DNA of 64,000 nucleotides from JAPPFW01 sp965231815 (GTDB taxonomy: Bacteria; Actinomycetota; Acidimicrobiia; Spongiisociales; Spongiisociaceae): the NCBI GenBank assembly GCA_965231815.1, contig OZ246890.1, positions 620,001 through 684,000 on the forward strand. The letters are read 5' to 3'. The position numbers were made by a program, and so were the translations under genes. Shown here piece by piece: positions 16,367-25,109 of the stretch (positions are counted from its first letter, which is position 1; each line of letters starts with the position of its first letter). The notes under the pieces were generated by a model. It had not been told where the DNA came from and searched no databases. It saw nothing but the letters and a program-made list of their open reading frames with translations.

Positions 16367-18475
16367 GTGACAGAGTGTATGAGCACATGGGCCTCAAAAC
16401 GTACGGCAGTGGTCTTGCTTGCCGCTTTGGTCGCTGCGTCGGTGGTGGCGGCTCCGTCACCGGTCCGAGCTGTTGACGGCCAGCCGGACCATCTTGCTGT
16501 CTACTCGGCGTGTACGGGATCCGCTAATGCTTCAGCCGGATTCCTGGATGTAGCCGGCCATTTCGCCGAACAGGGCATCAATTGTCTTGCCTACTACGGC
16601 ATTTCGGTAGGAAAAACGGCCAACCGATACGCACCCGACGATCCGATAACTCGCTGGCAGATGGCGATGGTCTTGGTGCGGGCCTCCGGGCCGGCCGGAA
16701 TCGCTGTGCCTGTGGCCATCGATCAGGGGTTCCAGGATATCGCCCACCATGCTCCTCACATCCAAGTCGCCATCAATCAACTGGCGACCATGGGGATTAC
16801 TCGGGGTACCTCGCCTACCACCTTCCACCCGGACAGCTCGATGGATCGCCGCCAGATGGCCCTTTTCCTGTACCGCTTCCTCAATTTGGCCCCTACCGGT
16901 CCCGGCGGGACGGACGTATCTGTGGTCACGCCGGACGATGACGTGTTTCAGGATCTGGGCGACCAGTCCGAGTTGGTGGTCACCGCGGTGAGGGTGATGT
17001 ACGAAATGGGCATCACGGTGGGGGTTACTCCCACGACCTTCTCGCCCCGAACCCTCCTAACGAGAGGCCAGATGGCCCTATTCGTGACTCGTGCCTTAGC
17101 CCATACGAACTCACGCCCGGCAGGTATATCGATCCAGAGCGCCTCCCCGGTTATCTCCGCCGGTGACACGCTCGAGGTGCAGGTTTCCGTTCGTGACGCC
17201 AAGTTCCAGCCCCGGACCGGGATGCGAATAGACATGTTTTCTACCTCGGCCGACGATCCCTACGAGTTGTTCGGCGCAGATGGCGCCTGCCGGGAGGGAG
17301 TGCAGGCCACGGTCGGAGCACGGGTGTGCACGATTGATGGGTCCGATCAGCAGCTTGATGAGTCCGGTAACGTTCGGGTGGTCCTTCAACCAGTCGACAA
17401 CATAAGGTTGTGGGCCTGGACCGGTTCTCAGGGGAGCCGCTTCCGGTTGGCTACTACTGAAGCTGCTATGGCCGACGTCCAGGTGCTGAAACCAGCCTCG
17501 TCGGTCCTGATCGCTGACGATATGCAGTCCACGGCTCAGGCACTCATGTTTGGTGTGCCGATCGGGTTCGTTTTCCAGCTGGTCGACGAAGACGGTAGAG
17601 CGGTTGGCGAAGCGGGATACCGGGTACAAGTCTCCACCACGTATGTAAGGAACGGGGTGAGAGACCTGACCGGTGTCAAAACCTACCGGACAGATGTCGG
17701 GGGCAGGGTTACTGTTTCCTACCAAGCGTCCGATCCGGACCCGTCTACGGGTGGTGATGAGACCACGATGGACATCGACGTGTCGGTCCAGGGTCTTACT
17801 GTGATCGACCGGAGCACCCTTGGGGTGGCGGGCGGAGATGGCTCGACGCTAGACACCCCGGTTACATGGTCCGAGCAAGCGCCTCGGGCTACCACCCTCC
17901 GCCTCAGGCAGGTAGTGCGTTACCACGAACTTACCGGATCCGGGCCGGGTCCCGTGAACGTGGTGACAGGGGTCCTCACCGACCAGTACGGCGCCCCGGT
18001 GGTTGGCGAAAGCCTCGCATTCACATCTGATGACGGCCACGGAGTCGGAACCGTCCCAACCGTTAGAAACACCGACCAGCGGGGTGTGGCGTCGCTCCGG
18101 TACATATGGACCGGAGCCGAACCTGACACAGAGACCATCGCAGCCCAAACGGCAGGTGGTGGGGTTACGGCCCAGCCCATGGCGCACTACTGGGCTAAGC
18201 CCCAGGCTGAAGGACGATCTGTTCTGGGTGTGCCCATCCTGGTACAGGACGTGACGAGGAATCTGATCCTCCACGATGCGCGTAGCCCCAAGCTGGTGCA
18301 ATACGATGATAACGATCGGTTGACGGTGAGAGGTGCGCCAGTACGCCTTGAAGCATTCGAAGAGGCACTGTATTCCGGAGCGTATACCCGGATCAGCTAC
18401 ACCGAGTACTCGCCCGATCCGGCGCACTCCAACACGTTCGACCTGTCCAACACTCGACAATTCGAAGCGGCCTGA
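16367..18475 (+). CDS. SLH3: secreted S-layer-homology protein with Ig-like domains
   Basis: A 702-aa paralogue of SLH1 and SLH2. GTG 16367 is preferred because GAGGAA lies about 10 bases upstream; an ATG at 16379 is the alternative. Signal peptide VVLLAALVAASVVAAPSPVRA, then three SLH repeats marked by RWQMAMVLVRA, DRRQMALFLYRFL and TRGQMALFVTRAL. Ig-like modules fill the rest, one being a Big-1 unit (VTGVLTDQYGAPVVGESLAF). The N-terminal Cys pair (YSAC ... INCLAYYGI) is retained. It is closest to the truncated inverted copy SLH5 at 24096-24629. IS fragments abut its stop codon, but the end aligns with the C termini of SLH1 and SLH2, so the gene seems essentially complete. Confidence 0.86.
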   Translation: MTECMSTWASKRTAVVLLAALVAASVVAAPSPVRAVDGQPDHLAVYSACTGSANASAGFLDVAGHFAEQGINCLAYYGISVGKTANRYAPDDPITRWQMAMVLVRASGPAGIAVPVAIDQGFQDIAHHAPHIQVAINQLATMGITRGTSPTTFHPDSSMDRRQMALFLYRFLNLAPTGPGGTDVSVVTPDDDVFQDLGDQSELVVTAVRVMYEMGITVGVTPTTFSPRTLLTRGQMALFVTRALAHTNSRPAGISIQSASPVISAGDTLEVQVSVRDAKFQPRTGMRIDMFSTSADDPYELFGADGACREGVQATVGARVCTIDGSDQQLDESGNVRVVLQPVDNIRLWAWTGSQGSRFRLATTEAAMADVQVLKPASSVLIADDMQSTAQALMFGVPIGFVFQLVDEDGRAVGEAGYRVQVSTTYVRNGVRDLTGVKTYRTDVGGRVTVSYQASDPDPSTGGDETTMDIDVSVQGLTVIDRSTLGVAGGDGSTLDTPVTWSEQAPRATTLRLRQVVRYHELTGSGPGPVNVVTGVLTDQYGAPVVGESLAFTSDDGHGVGTVPTVRNTDQRGVASLRYIWTGAEPDTETIAAQTAGGGVTAQPMAHYWAKPQAEGRSVLGVPILVQDVTRNLILHDARSPKLVQYDDNDRLTVRGAPVRLEAFEEALYSGAYTRISYTEYSPDPAHSNTFDLSNTRQFEAA

Positions 18476-18477
18476 CG

Positions 18478-18567
18478 AGCTTCGGGCAGCACCGGATCTC
18501 GTACGGCGGGAGTTCACCGCCACCGGACCGGACCAGATTTGGGTGGCCGACATCACGTATATACCGA
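18478..18567 (+). pseudogene. IS3-family transposase fragment
   Basis: The frame reads DELRAAPDLVRREFTATGPD followed by QIWVADITYIPT, the start of the IS3 OrfB catalytic core (first Asp in VADITY). It is cut after about 32 residues and joined directly to an inverted IS1380 piece, so it is a relic of nested insertions. Confidence 0.75.
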
Positions 18568-18695
18568 CCAGCATCAACATCGTATGCACCAACACCTTCC
18601 CCCGATCATGAACCACACCCGACCTGTCGAACACCCCCGACAAAGCGTCACCCACACCCAGACGGTCCGCGAACCCGCCCAACAACCACAACCCC
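18568..18695 (-). pseudogene. IS1380 transposase N-terminal fragment
   Basis: On the minus strand this segment encodes LLGGFADRLGVGDALSGVFD, then RSGVVHDRGKVLVHTMLML. It is nearly identical to residues about 28-66 of the complete IS1380 transposase at 32137. Both ends are lost. The following 200 bp to 18897 contain no gene that I can support. Confidence 0.8.
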
Positions 18696-18897
18696 CGATC
18701 AACCCCTTTACCTTGTTGGGTAGTTCTGATGTGTGAGCATCGGGGCTGGAGGATTTAGGCCCCTCCCAGCTTGATGTGTGTTCGCGGACGGGAGCGTTGC
18801 TGATGTTGCCCCAAAGGCTGGCGGGATTAGTGTCAAGGCTTCTGGCCCGCAAGAACCTGGCGACAACTCCATGTGGCTGCCTGGTATGGAGGACCGG

Positions 18898-19299
18898 TCA
18901 GGCCATCCGGACGTCGTGTATAACGATTCCGAGGCCCGACGATCTAGCCAGTCGGCTATCCGCTGTCAGCAAGGGTATTCCGCAGAGTCGGGCGGAGGCA
19001 ACGTAGAGCGCGTCGTATGCTGTGACGTTTCGATGGTGGCACCAGGCCTGTCGTAGCAACTTCCGATGCGGAAGGCGTGTGACTGGCCATCGCGTCAAGT
19101 CGTCGATGAACATTCGGGCACGCTCCTCATCCAGGAGTCTCCGCAGCACCGCCTTGCGTAACGCCGCCATCAACTCGGCATCTATCAACTCGGGCGCCAC
19201 CAGCGAAGCGCTCTCGATCGTATTCGCGGCCGCTATACCCAGCCGTGTTCTAAGCAGATACTCAAATGCGACCGAAGCATCGATGACGAGGCTTGTCAT
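18898..19299 (-). CDS. vapC: VapC-like PIN-domain toxin ribonuclease
   Basis: A 133-aa PIN-domain protein, expected to be a Mg-dependent endoribonuclease toxin. Acidic residues are visible in LVIDASVAFEYLL (first Asp), PELIDAELMAALRK (Glu), AYDALYVASA (Asp) and LLTADSRLA (Asp), in the normal VapC order. I choose ATG 19299, whose A is the last base of the antitoxin stop (TGATG), giving translational coupling; a TTG one codon earlier is possible. Confidence 0.87.
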   Translation of the reverse strand: MTSLVIDASVAFEYLLRTRLGIAAANTIESASLVAPELIDAELMAALRKAVLRRLLDEERARMFIDDLTRWPVTRLPHRKLLRQAWCHHRNVTAYDALYVASARLCGIPLLTADSRLARSSGLGIVIHDVRMA

Positions 19300-19601
19300 C
19301 AAGCGTCGGTAACATTCTCATCTGAGGGCAATGATTCACCTCCGGCTTTGACATCCCTCGGGTGCCAGGATTCGTACTCTTTTGCGCGGCCCGACCTCTC
19401 CTCAGCGATCAAAGCAGCTGCATCCACCCCGAGGTCGGTCTCAGGACGCCTGACCAGATGCCTGCGCCATTCCCAAATCGCCAACTCCCGTTCCACAGCG
19501 CTTAGCACCGCCGCGCTGATGGTGGATCGGTTCTCTCTCGCATAACTGCGTAGACGCTCGTGCAGAGTGTCGGGTACGTTCTTGACCTGTATATTGGACA
19601 T
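19299..19601 (-). CDS. vapB: VapB/FitA-like ribbon-helix-helix antitoxin
   Basis: A 100-aa antitoxin with an N-terminal ribbon-helix-helix domain (SNIQVKNVPDTLHERLRSYA, then RSTISAAVLSAVERELA), characteristic of FitA and many VapB proteins. An acidic C-terminal tail presumably wraps around the PIN toxin. It precedes vapC with a one-base overlap. The start codon ATG 19601 lies within a 35-bp inverted repeat that is a good candidate for its own operator, so the operon is probably autoregulated. Confidence 0.85.
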   Translation of the reverse strand: MSNIQVKNVPDTLHERLRSYARENRSTISAAVLSAVERELAIWEWRRHLVRRPETDLGVDAAALIAEERSGRAKEYESWHPRDVKAGGESLPSDENVTDA

Positions 19602-19625
19602 GTCATGATCTTAACATGCCAATAT
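19591..19625. promoter_or_regulatory. Inverted-repeat operator of vapBC
   Basis: ATATTGGACATG (19591-19602) and CATGCCAATAT (19615-19625) are arms of an inverted repeat, one mismatch position, centred on the vapB start region. An additional TCATGATC palindrome lies between them. This is the expected layout for autoregulation by an RHH antitoxin. The 330 bp beyond it (19626-19957) contain no gene I can support. Confidence 0.6.
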
Positions 19626-20009
19626 CATGCTAGGATCATGAATCCCTCGAGGTCGCACTTAGGCAGCCATTGATGAACTCGCGACATCGGTGTTAGCCGC
19701 CCGCCAACCGCTAGGTTCTTGATGACGCGCACGGGTGCGGTTGGACTAGGTGCTCGGAATTGTTCCCAGCCGGTGCAGAGGGCCGAGACCCGACGGTGGC
19801 TTGGCGTGGTCAACCAGACTGCCACATCCGGTTCGACTATTGCGGGGATACATCCATTAGGGCGGATCACCGTCGGCGGCGGGACAGCACCATGTTCAAC
19901 CCCGCGCCGACCAACAGGCCCATCGCCAGAAGATACAGTCATAGCAGCAGGCTCAGTGTGAACCCCCCCGGGTTTTCCGGAGACTTTATTAGTTGGGAGA
20001 TTATGGAGT

Positions 20010-20330
20010 ATGGGTAGACCGACAATGTATTCACCGGAGGTTCGGGAGCGGGCTGTGGGGATGGTTTCGGAGCATCGGGGGGAGTATCCGTGTTGGGTGG
20101 GCGGCGATTTGTTCGATAGCGGAGAAGTTTGGGTGTTCGTCGGAGACGCTGCTGTAGGTGGGTTCGGCGGGCTGAGACCGATCAGGGTGTCCGGGCCGGG
20201 TTGACTTCGGATCAGATGGCCGAGTTGAAACAGTTGCGGCGGGCGAATGAGATTTTGCGGAAGGCGTCTGCGTATTTCGCCCGGCAGAGGTGTTCGACCG
20301 GGGAGGGCGCAGATGACCGTTTTCGTGGAT
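20010..20330 (+). pseudogene. IS3 orfA remnant (HTH), frameshifted
   Basis: It begins MGRPTMYSPEVRERAVGMVS, the N-terminal HTH of IS3-family OrfA. Continuation requires two frame changes: first to AAICSIAEKFGCSSETL, then to WVRRAETDQGVRAGLTSDQM and the leucine-zipper-like ELKQLRRANEILRKASAYF. The parts are in order but not in one frame, so the gene is inactive. Confidence 0.8.
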
Positions 20331-20733
20331 GAGAACCGCCAGGAGTTCGGGGTCGAGCCTGTTCTGCGCGGAGGCGCCGATCGCCCCGTCTACTTATTAT
20401 GAGCACAAACGGCGGGTGCGGGAACCGCAGCGGTGCTCGGCCCGGTCCCGCCGTGACGCGGAGCTGCGGCCGCTGATTCGCCGTGTGTGGGAGTCGAATT
20501 TCGGGGTGTTGTTCGGTGCTCGGAAGGTGTGGCGTCAGCTGCATCGTGAAGGCATCAAGGTGGCCCGTTGCACGGTAGATACGGCTGATGCGTCTCGAAG
20601 GGTCTGGTGGGCGTGGTCAGGGGCGAAACCAAGCGGACTACGATCCCCCGACGAGGACGCTGCCCGGCCTGCTGATCGGGTGGATCGGGACTTCGAGGCG
20701 GAGGGTCCGGACCGTTTGTGGGTGGCCGACGTG

Positions 20734-22884
20734 GAGCGCCACGAGGCGTTTTCTAATCGTGCGGTGGTGGGAGGCCACCGCCTTGTGTCCGTCGCAGCGG
20801 GCGCTTGAAGCTGAGGGCAGCCTGAACCTCTGGAACGGGGGGTTTGGGTGGATAGCAGCCCTGACAACGACGGGACGTACCGGTATCGCCAGATGGTCCG
20901 GGTCCGGCTAGTGAGACAGAAAGGTGTACGTGAGGAACCAGCGACCGAAAGCTCCTCAAGAGCCCCAGCGGCTCGAACCTGGCGGGTCAGGGCCGCGCAG
21001 CAACGCACACCCGCACACGTCGGCGTGTGTGGCGAACTCCCCGGCCGGTTTAGGTCGCCGACTCGGGAGGCCACGGTGAAGGTCTGCGGCGTAGCCGTGG
21101 CGATGTTGCAGGGGCATAGCTGGACACCGACCCTGTCAAACGGTTGGAAAGTGAACGTGGGAACCATTCCTCTGGCTCCCTTACCGGCCAGCATCTGGCT
21201 GGTCGGCGGGAAGGCTCGTTGCCGGCTGATGCCGGTGGGATGGGACGGAGGACCCGTAGTAGTCCGAGATCGGGAAAGCCGGGTCGGATGGCGAAGGGGT
21301 CCAGTGTGTTCGCAGCCGAACTGTTGATCACGGAGGTCGCTGGTGAATACCGGCGCACCGTGGCCCGGCCCGGTTGAGGCCGAGCGGCGGGTACGTGTGA
21401 TGCAGACGAAGCTGCACCGTTGGGCGACGGCTGATCCCAGTCGTCGCTTCGATGATTTATACAACCTCGTTTATGACCCGGCGTTCCTCGTTGTGGCGTG
21501 GTGTCGGGTCCGGGGCAACCGAGGTGCACGAACGGCAGGGGTCGATGGGGTGGCACCACGCTCGGTCGGCTGCGCTGCTGAGAAACTACTGCTCGGGCTG
21601 CGTGATGATCTCAAGGCTCGGCGGTTTGTTCCTCAGCGGGTGCGGCAGAAGACGATCCCCAAGAGGTCGGGCAAGGTCCGATCTCCGGGTATCCCGACTG
21701 TCGGCGACCGGATTGTGCAAGCTTCCTTGAAGCTGGTGTTGGAGCCGATCTTCGAGGCGGACTTCAAACCATGTTCGTATGGTTTCCGTCCGAAGCGCCG
21801 GGGCTCAGGACGCTATTGCTGAGATTCACTTCCTCGGTTCACCGACCCGTAACTACGAGTGGGTGTTCGAAGGAGATATCGAGGCGTGCTTCGATACGAT
21901 CGACCACACGGCGACTCATGGGCCGGGTAAGAGACCGTATCGGGGACAAACGTGTGCTGCGGCTGGTGAAGGCGTTCCTCAAGACTGGTGTCCTCTGCGA
22001 GGACGGCAGCCGACACCGGACGATCACCGGCACACCACAAGGCGGCATTCTCTCGCCGCTGCTGGCCGACATCGCCCTATCCATCCTGGATGAGCACTTC
22101 ACTCAGAAATGGGAAGCGCTCGGACCGGAATGGACACGTGCGAAGCGTCACAGGGCCGGGGAACCGCTCATGCGTCTTGTCCGCTACGCCGACGACTTCG
22201 TGGTCATGGTCCGCGGAACCCGCAACGACGTTGAAGCGCTGCGGGATGAAATAGCGGCGGTGCTAGCACCGATGGGTTTGCGCCTATCGGAGGACAAGAC
22301 AAGGGTCTGCCACGTAGACGAGGGATTCGACTTTCTGGGCTGGCGTATCCAACGTCGGGCTTGGAGGAGTCGAGCCAACAAGAAGGCCGTCTACACCTAC
22401 CCATCGAAGAAGTCACTCGCTTCAATCGTGGGCAAGGTCCGGCGGCTAACCAAACGGCCGAGACACCGAACGCTCTCAGACCTGCTGCGCCGACTGAACC
22501 CGGTGCTGCGGGGCTGGTGCAACTACTTCCGTCACGGAGTATCAAAACGGACCTTCGGCTACCTCGACCACTACGCCTTCTGGCGGGTCGTCAGATGGTT
22601 GAAGAAACGACACCTCGGACTGAACATGCACACCCTGGTCCGTCGCTACCTCCCCCGATGGGAGATCAGCATCGGAGGAATCGAACTGTTCCGACCAAAC
22701 CGGTTCGCAGTCATACGCTACCGCTACCGGGGCACCAAGATTCCCACACCATGGCAGAGCACCACCACAACAGCGGCATGAACACATGGAGAGCCGGATG
22801 CAGTGGAAGTTGCACGTCCGCATCACGAGGGCGGGCCGGGGAAACCCACCAGCCGAGAAGCTGACAGGGCGCCCCGGTCCGACC
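20734..22884 (+). mobile_element. Group II intron inside IS3 orfB
   Basis: Boundaries are estimated from where the orfB sequence breaks off (VADV) and resumes (YTNVPT). A GTGCG, a usual intron 5' end, is at 20759-20763, and a domain V-like hairpin core GAGCCGGATGCAGTGGAAGT lies at 22791-22810. The 3' strand of that hairpin has CGCATC where the catalytic triad should pair with GGTTC, leaving two mismatches. Together with a frameshifted maturase this suggests a decayed intron. Confidence 0.7.
21343..22781 (+). pseudogene. ltrA: Group II intron reverse transcriptase/maturase, two frameshifts
   Basis: The intron-encoded protein would perform reverse transcription and splicing. The first frame runs from GTG 21343 through DDLKARRFVPQRVRQKTIPK and FKPCSYGFRPKRR. 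After one extra base near 21795 the next frame gives AQDAIAEIHFLGSPTRNYEW and GDIEACFDTIDHT. After another extra base near 21909 the third frame gives LMGRVRDRIGDKRVLRLVKA. It continues through TGTPQGGILSPLLADIALS, the catalytic YADDFVVM, and the maturase X domain LRGWCNYFRHGVSKRTFGYL. There is no HNH endonuclease domain. Both lesions are single-base insertions, so the gene was recently intact or the assembly contains errors. Confidence 0.88.
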
Positions 22885-23512
22885 CCTACACGAATGTTCC
22901 CACCGGGTCCGGCTTCGTGTATGCAGCGTTCATGGTTCGACGTCTACTCCCGGTTCATCGTCGGATGGCGGGTATCGAACAGTCTGGAAACCGACCCGGC
23001 CCTCGACGCCCTCGAACAAGCCATCCGGGCTCGGCGACCAGATCAAGGGAAGCTGGTGCATCACTCCGACGCCGGCGCCCGGTACCTGTCCATCCGCTAC
23101 ACAAACCGTCTCACCGGAACCGGGATCCGACCTTCGGTCGGATCCGTAGGCGACTCATACGACAACGCCCTAGCCGAATCCGTCATCGGACTATACAAAA
23201 CCGAGCTAATCCACAAACGGGCCCCATGGCGTGACCGGGACCAGGTCGAGTACGCCACCCTCGAATACGTCGACTGCCACAATCCACCGGAGACTGCTCG
23301 AACCAAACGGGGACAAACCACCAACAGAGAGGGAGGCCGACTACTATCGTGACCACAACCCAGCCCGGCTGGGACACACCCCAGCCCAGGTAGCTGGACT
23401 CAAGTAAAACACTCTCCGGCAAACCCGGTACGGTTCACAGGCGAGTTGGAACCTGACCCTTGAGTTCCGTCAAACCGGCTCCGCGGTCGCTTACAAGAAC
23501 GAAGGAGCATTG

Positions 23513-24095
23513 ATGTTCGAAGCAGCACCGCACAAACGTTGGGCGTTACAGCTCGCCTTGCTGGTGGCGGGCTCCCTGCTGTTGGGAACTTTCCCTCCTG
23601 CGTTGGGGGTGGACGGGGTGGTGGACCATCGGGCCCGGTATTCCGCCTGCGTTGGGGTCGCGACCGCATCCGCCGGTTTTGTGGATATGGCAGGCAGTTT
23701 TGCCGAGGAGGCTGCTAACTGCCTGGCTCATTACGGGATTACCTACGGCACTGAGCCGGGGGTGTTCTCCCCTAGTGACATTATCTCCCGCTGGCAGATG
23801 GCGCTGTTCCTTCAGCGAGCCGCCGGACCTGCCGGGATCGTGATACCCAAAGCTTCCGACCAGGGGTTCACCGACCTAGGATCGTTCGCCGCACACATCC
23901 GGTCGGGTATCAACCAGATGGCTGCGCTGGGCATCATGCCCGGTATTTCCGGGACTACCTACGGGCCGACCGAGCCGGTGACCCGCCAGGAAATGGCTTC
24001 GCTGCTGGCGAGGTTCCTGATGGCGGGGCCAACCGGGCCAGGAGGGGTTGATATCAGCAAAGTCACTCCCGATGACAGCAACTTCACGGACCTCG
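23513..24095 (+). pseudogene. SLH4: truncated S-layer-homology gene
   Basis: Starts ATG 23513 (AAGGAG 5-7 bases upstream) with MFEAAPHKRWALQLALLVAG, nearly the SLH2 start. It carries the same signal peptide and Cys pair, and two SLH units (SRWQMALFLQRA; TRQEMASLLARFL). Homology ends inside the third unit after DDSNFTDL at about 24095. From there the DNA is the reverse complement of another SLH gene, so the frame runs into antisense sequence and stops at 24208. It could make only a hybrid of about 230 aa. Confidence 0.85.
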
Positions 24096-24629
24096 GCCCG
24101 GTAGGCGCTAACTGGAGAAAGCGGTACAGGAAAAGGGCCATCTGGCGTCGGTCTATGGGGGAGTCGGGATGGAAAGTGGTGGGAGACGTGCCTCTGTTAT
24201 GCCCATAGCCGCCATCTGATTGATAGCGTCCTGTGTGTTAGGGGAATGGTGTGCAATGTCCTGGAACCCCTGATCGGATGGTGGGGGTACGGTGATACCC
24301 GCCGGGAGGGCGGCCCTCACCAGGAACAGCGCCATTTGCCGCCGGGTGATGGGCTGGTCGGGGGCAAATAGCTCCGGTGTCTGGCCGAGGGTGATTCCGT
24401 AGTAGGCCAGACAGTTGATGCCCTGCTCGGCAATGTGTCCGACAACATCCAAGAACCCACTCGAATTGTTGGCATCACCCGTACATGCCGAGTAGCCGGG
24501 AAGATGGTCAGGGCTACCGTCCACAGCCCGGAGGGGTGCCGGAACCGCCACTATTGCCGATGCAACTAGCAGAGCAACCAGAGAAGCGACGGCCAGCCGT
24601 TCGGGAAATATCGTTTTTAGCCCGTCCAT
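24096..24629 (-). pseudogene. SLH5: truncated inverted S-layer-homology gene
   Basis: From ATG 24629 on the minus strand the protein starts MDGLKTIFPERLAVASLVAL with a signal peptide ending near RAVDG. It then has the Cys pair (YSAC ... INCLAYYGIT) and an SLH unit (TRRQMALFLVRA), closest to SLH3. A one-base deletion after MAAMGIT near 24192 shifts the frame; DRRQMALFLYRFLQLAPTGP continues in the next frame. Homology stops at about 24096, where it meets SLH4 tail to tail. Inactive. Confidence 0.82.
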
Positions 24630-25109
24630 CTCCGTCAGATCAACCCCAGTCCGGGTTCCAGCCAAAGTTTGGCGCTTGAGCGCTCCATCCGGGAAAGCGT
24701 AGTGCAATGGCCGACGATTGCAATAGCGAGGACAGGAAGGAGCGCCGTCAGGCTCGGGTCAAGGAAGTCACGGCTTGATGAGACCGCGTGAAGAACGATT
24801 GAGGTGACGGCCCTAGCTGTTCTTCGCCGTGACCACACGGTCTGCGCCGGAGCCTTCAAGAGCTATGCACCTTTTCGGAATGCGAGGCATCCTGATTTTC
24901 GGCTCGAAACCCGTGAACCTTCTCCTCGGTCCTTCTTCTCTCTCCCAGCGGGACTCCTTACCAAGAGAACCTTCTCCTTGTCGGAGGCCAACACGCTCTT
25001 TGTGGAATTGTCCGGACACCGGGGGGAACCCCACGCTCTCCAAGAGACCTGCGAATAGGTGGCTGGTAGCGTGCTGGTTGGCTAGTGCTGAGCGGAGGGA
25101 CAGGTTCTG
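24630..25109. other. Intergenic region upstream of the ATPase/nuclease pair
   Basis: No convincing gene on either strand; longer frames here have no recognisable features. It contains the 5' flank of SLH5 and, at its end, GGAGGGAC about 8 bases before the GTG start of the ATPase at 25110. Confidence 0.4.

Larger units (their letters stand above)
20311..23395 (+). pseudogene. IS3 orfB (DDE transposase), split by intron and frameshifted
   Basis: Exon 1 (20311 to about 20733) reads through DENRQEFGVEP, APSTYYEHKRRV, ELRPLIRRVWESNFGVLFGA and DRLWVADV, with at least two frame changes. After the intron, exon 2 (from about 22885) resumes TNVPTGSGFVYAAFMV. One extra base later it continues DVYSRFIVGWRVSNSLETDP, LVHHSDAGARYLSIRY and DNALAESVIGLYKTELI. 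The catalytic Asp-Asp-Glu residues are all recognisable. The intron sits right at the first catalytic Asp motif (WVADV / TYxxT). Confidence 0.85.
19958..23436 (+). mobile_element. Degenerate IS3-family element carrying a group II intron
   Basis: The left end begins TGAACCCCCCCGGGTTTTCC (19958) and the right end is GGCAAACCCGGTACGGTTCA (to 23436), imperfect inverted repeats. Between them lie an IS3-type orfA, then orfB split by about 2.15 kb of group II intron. All three genes carry frameshifts, so the element is not active. No clear target duplication was found. Its right end abuts the conserved leader of SLH4. Confidence 0.7.

Noticed and set aside
17849..18691. 280-aa minus-strand frame
   Set aside because: Only its first 40 residues are meaningful (IS1380 fragment); the rest is antisense to SLH3.
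19625..19942. 105-aa minus-strand frame upstream of vapB
   Set aside because: No ribosome site, no recognisable motif, and it would collide with the vapB operator; left as unassigned DNA.
20535..21464. 309-aa minus-strand frame across the IS3 and intron
   Set aside because: Antisense to the IS3 orfB and maturase; the sequence has no family features.
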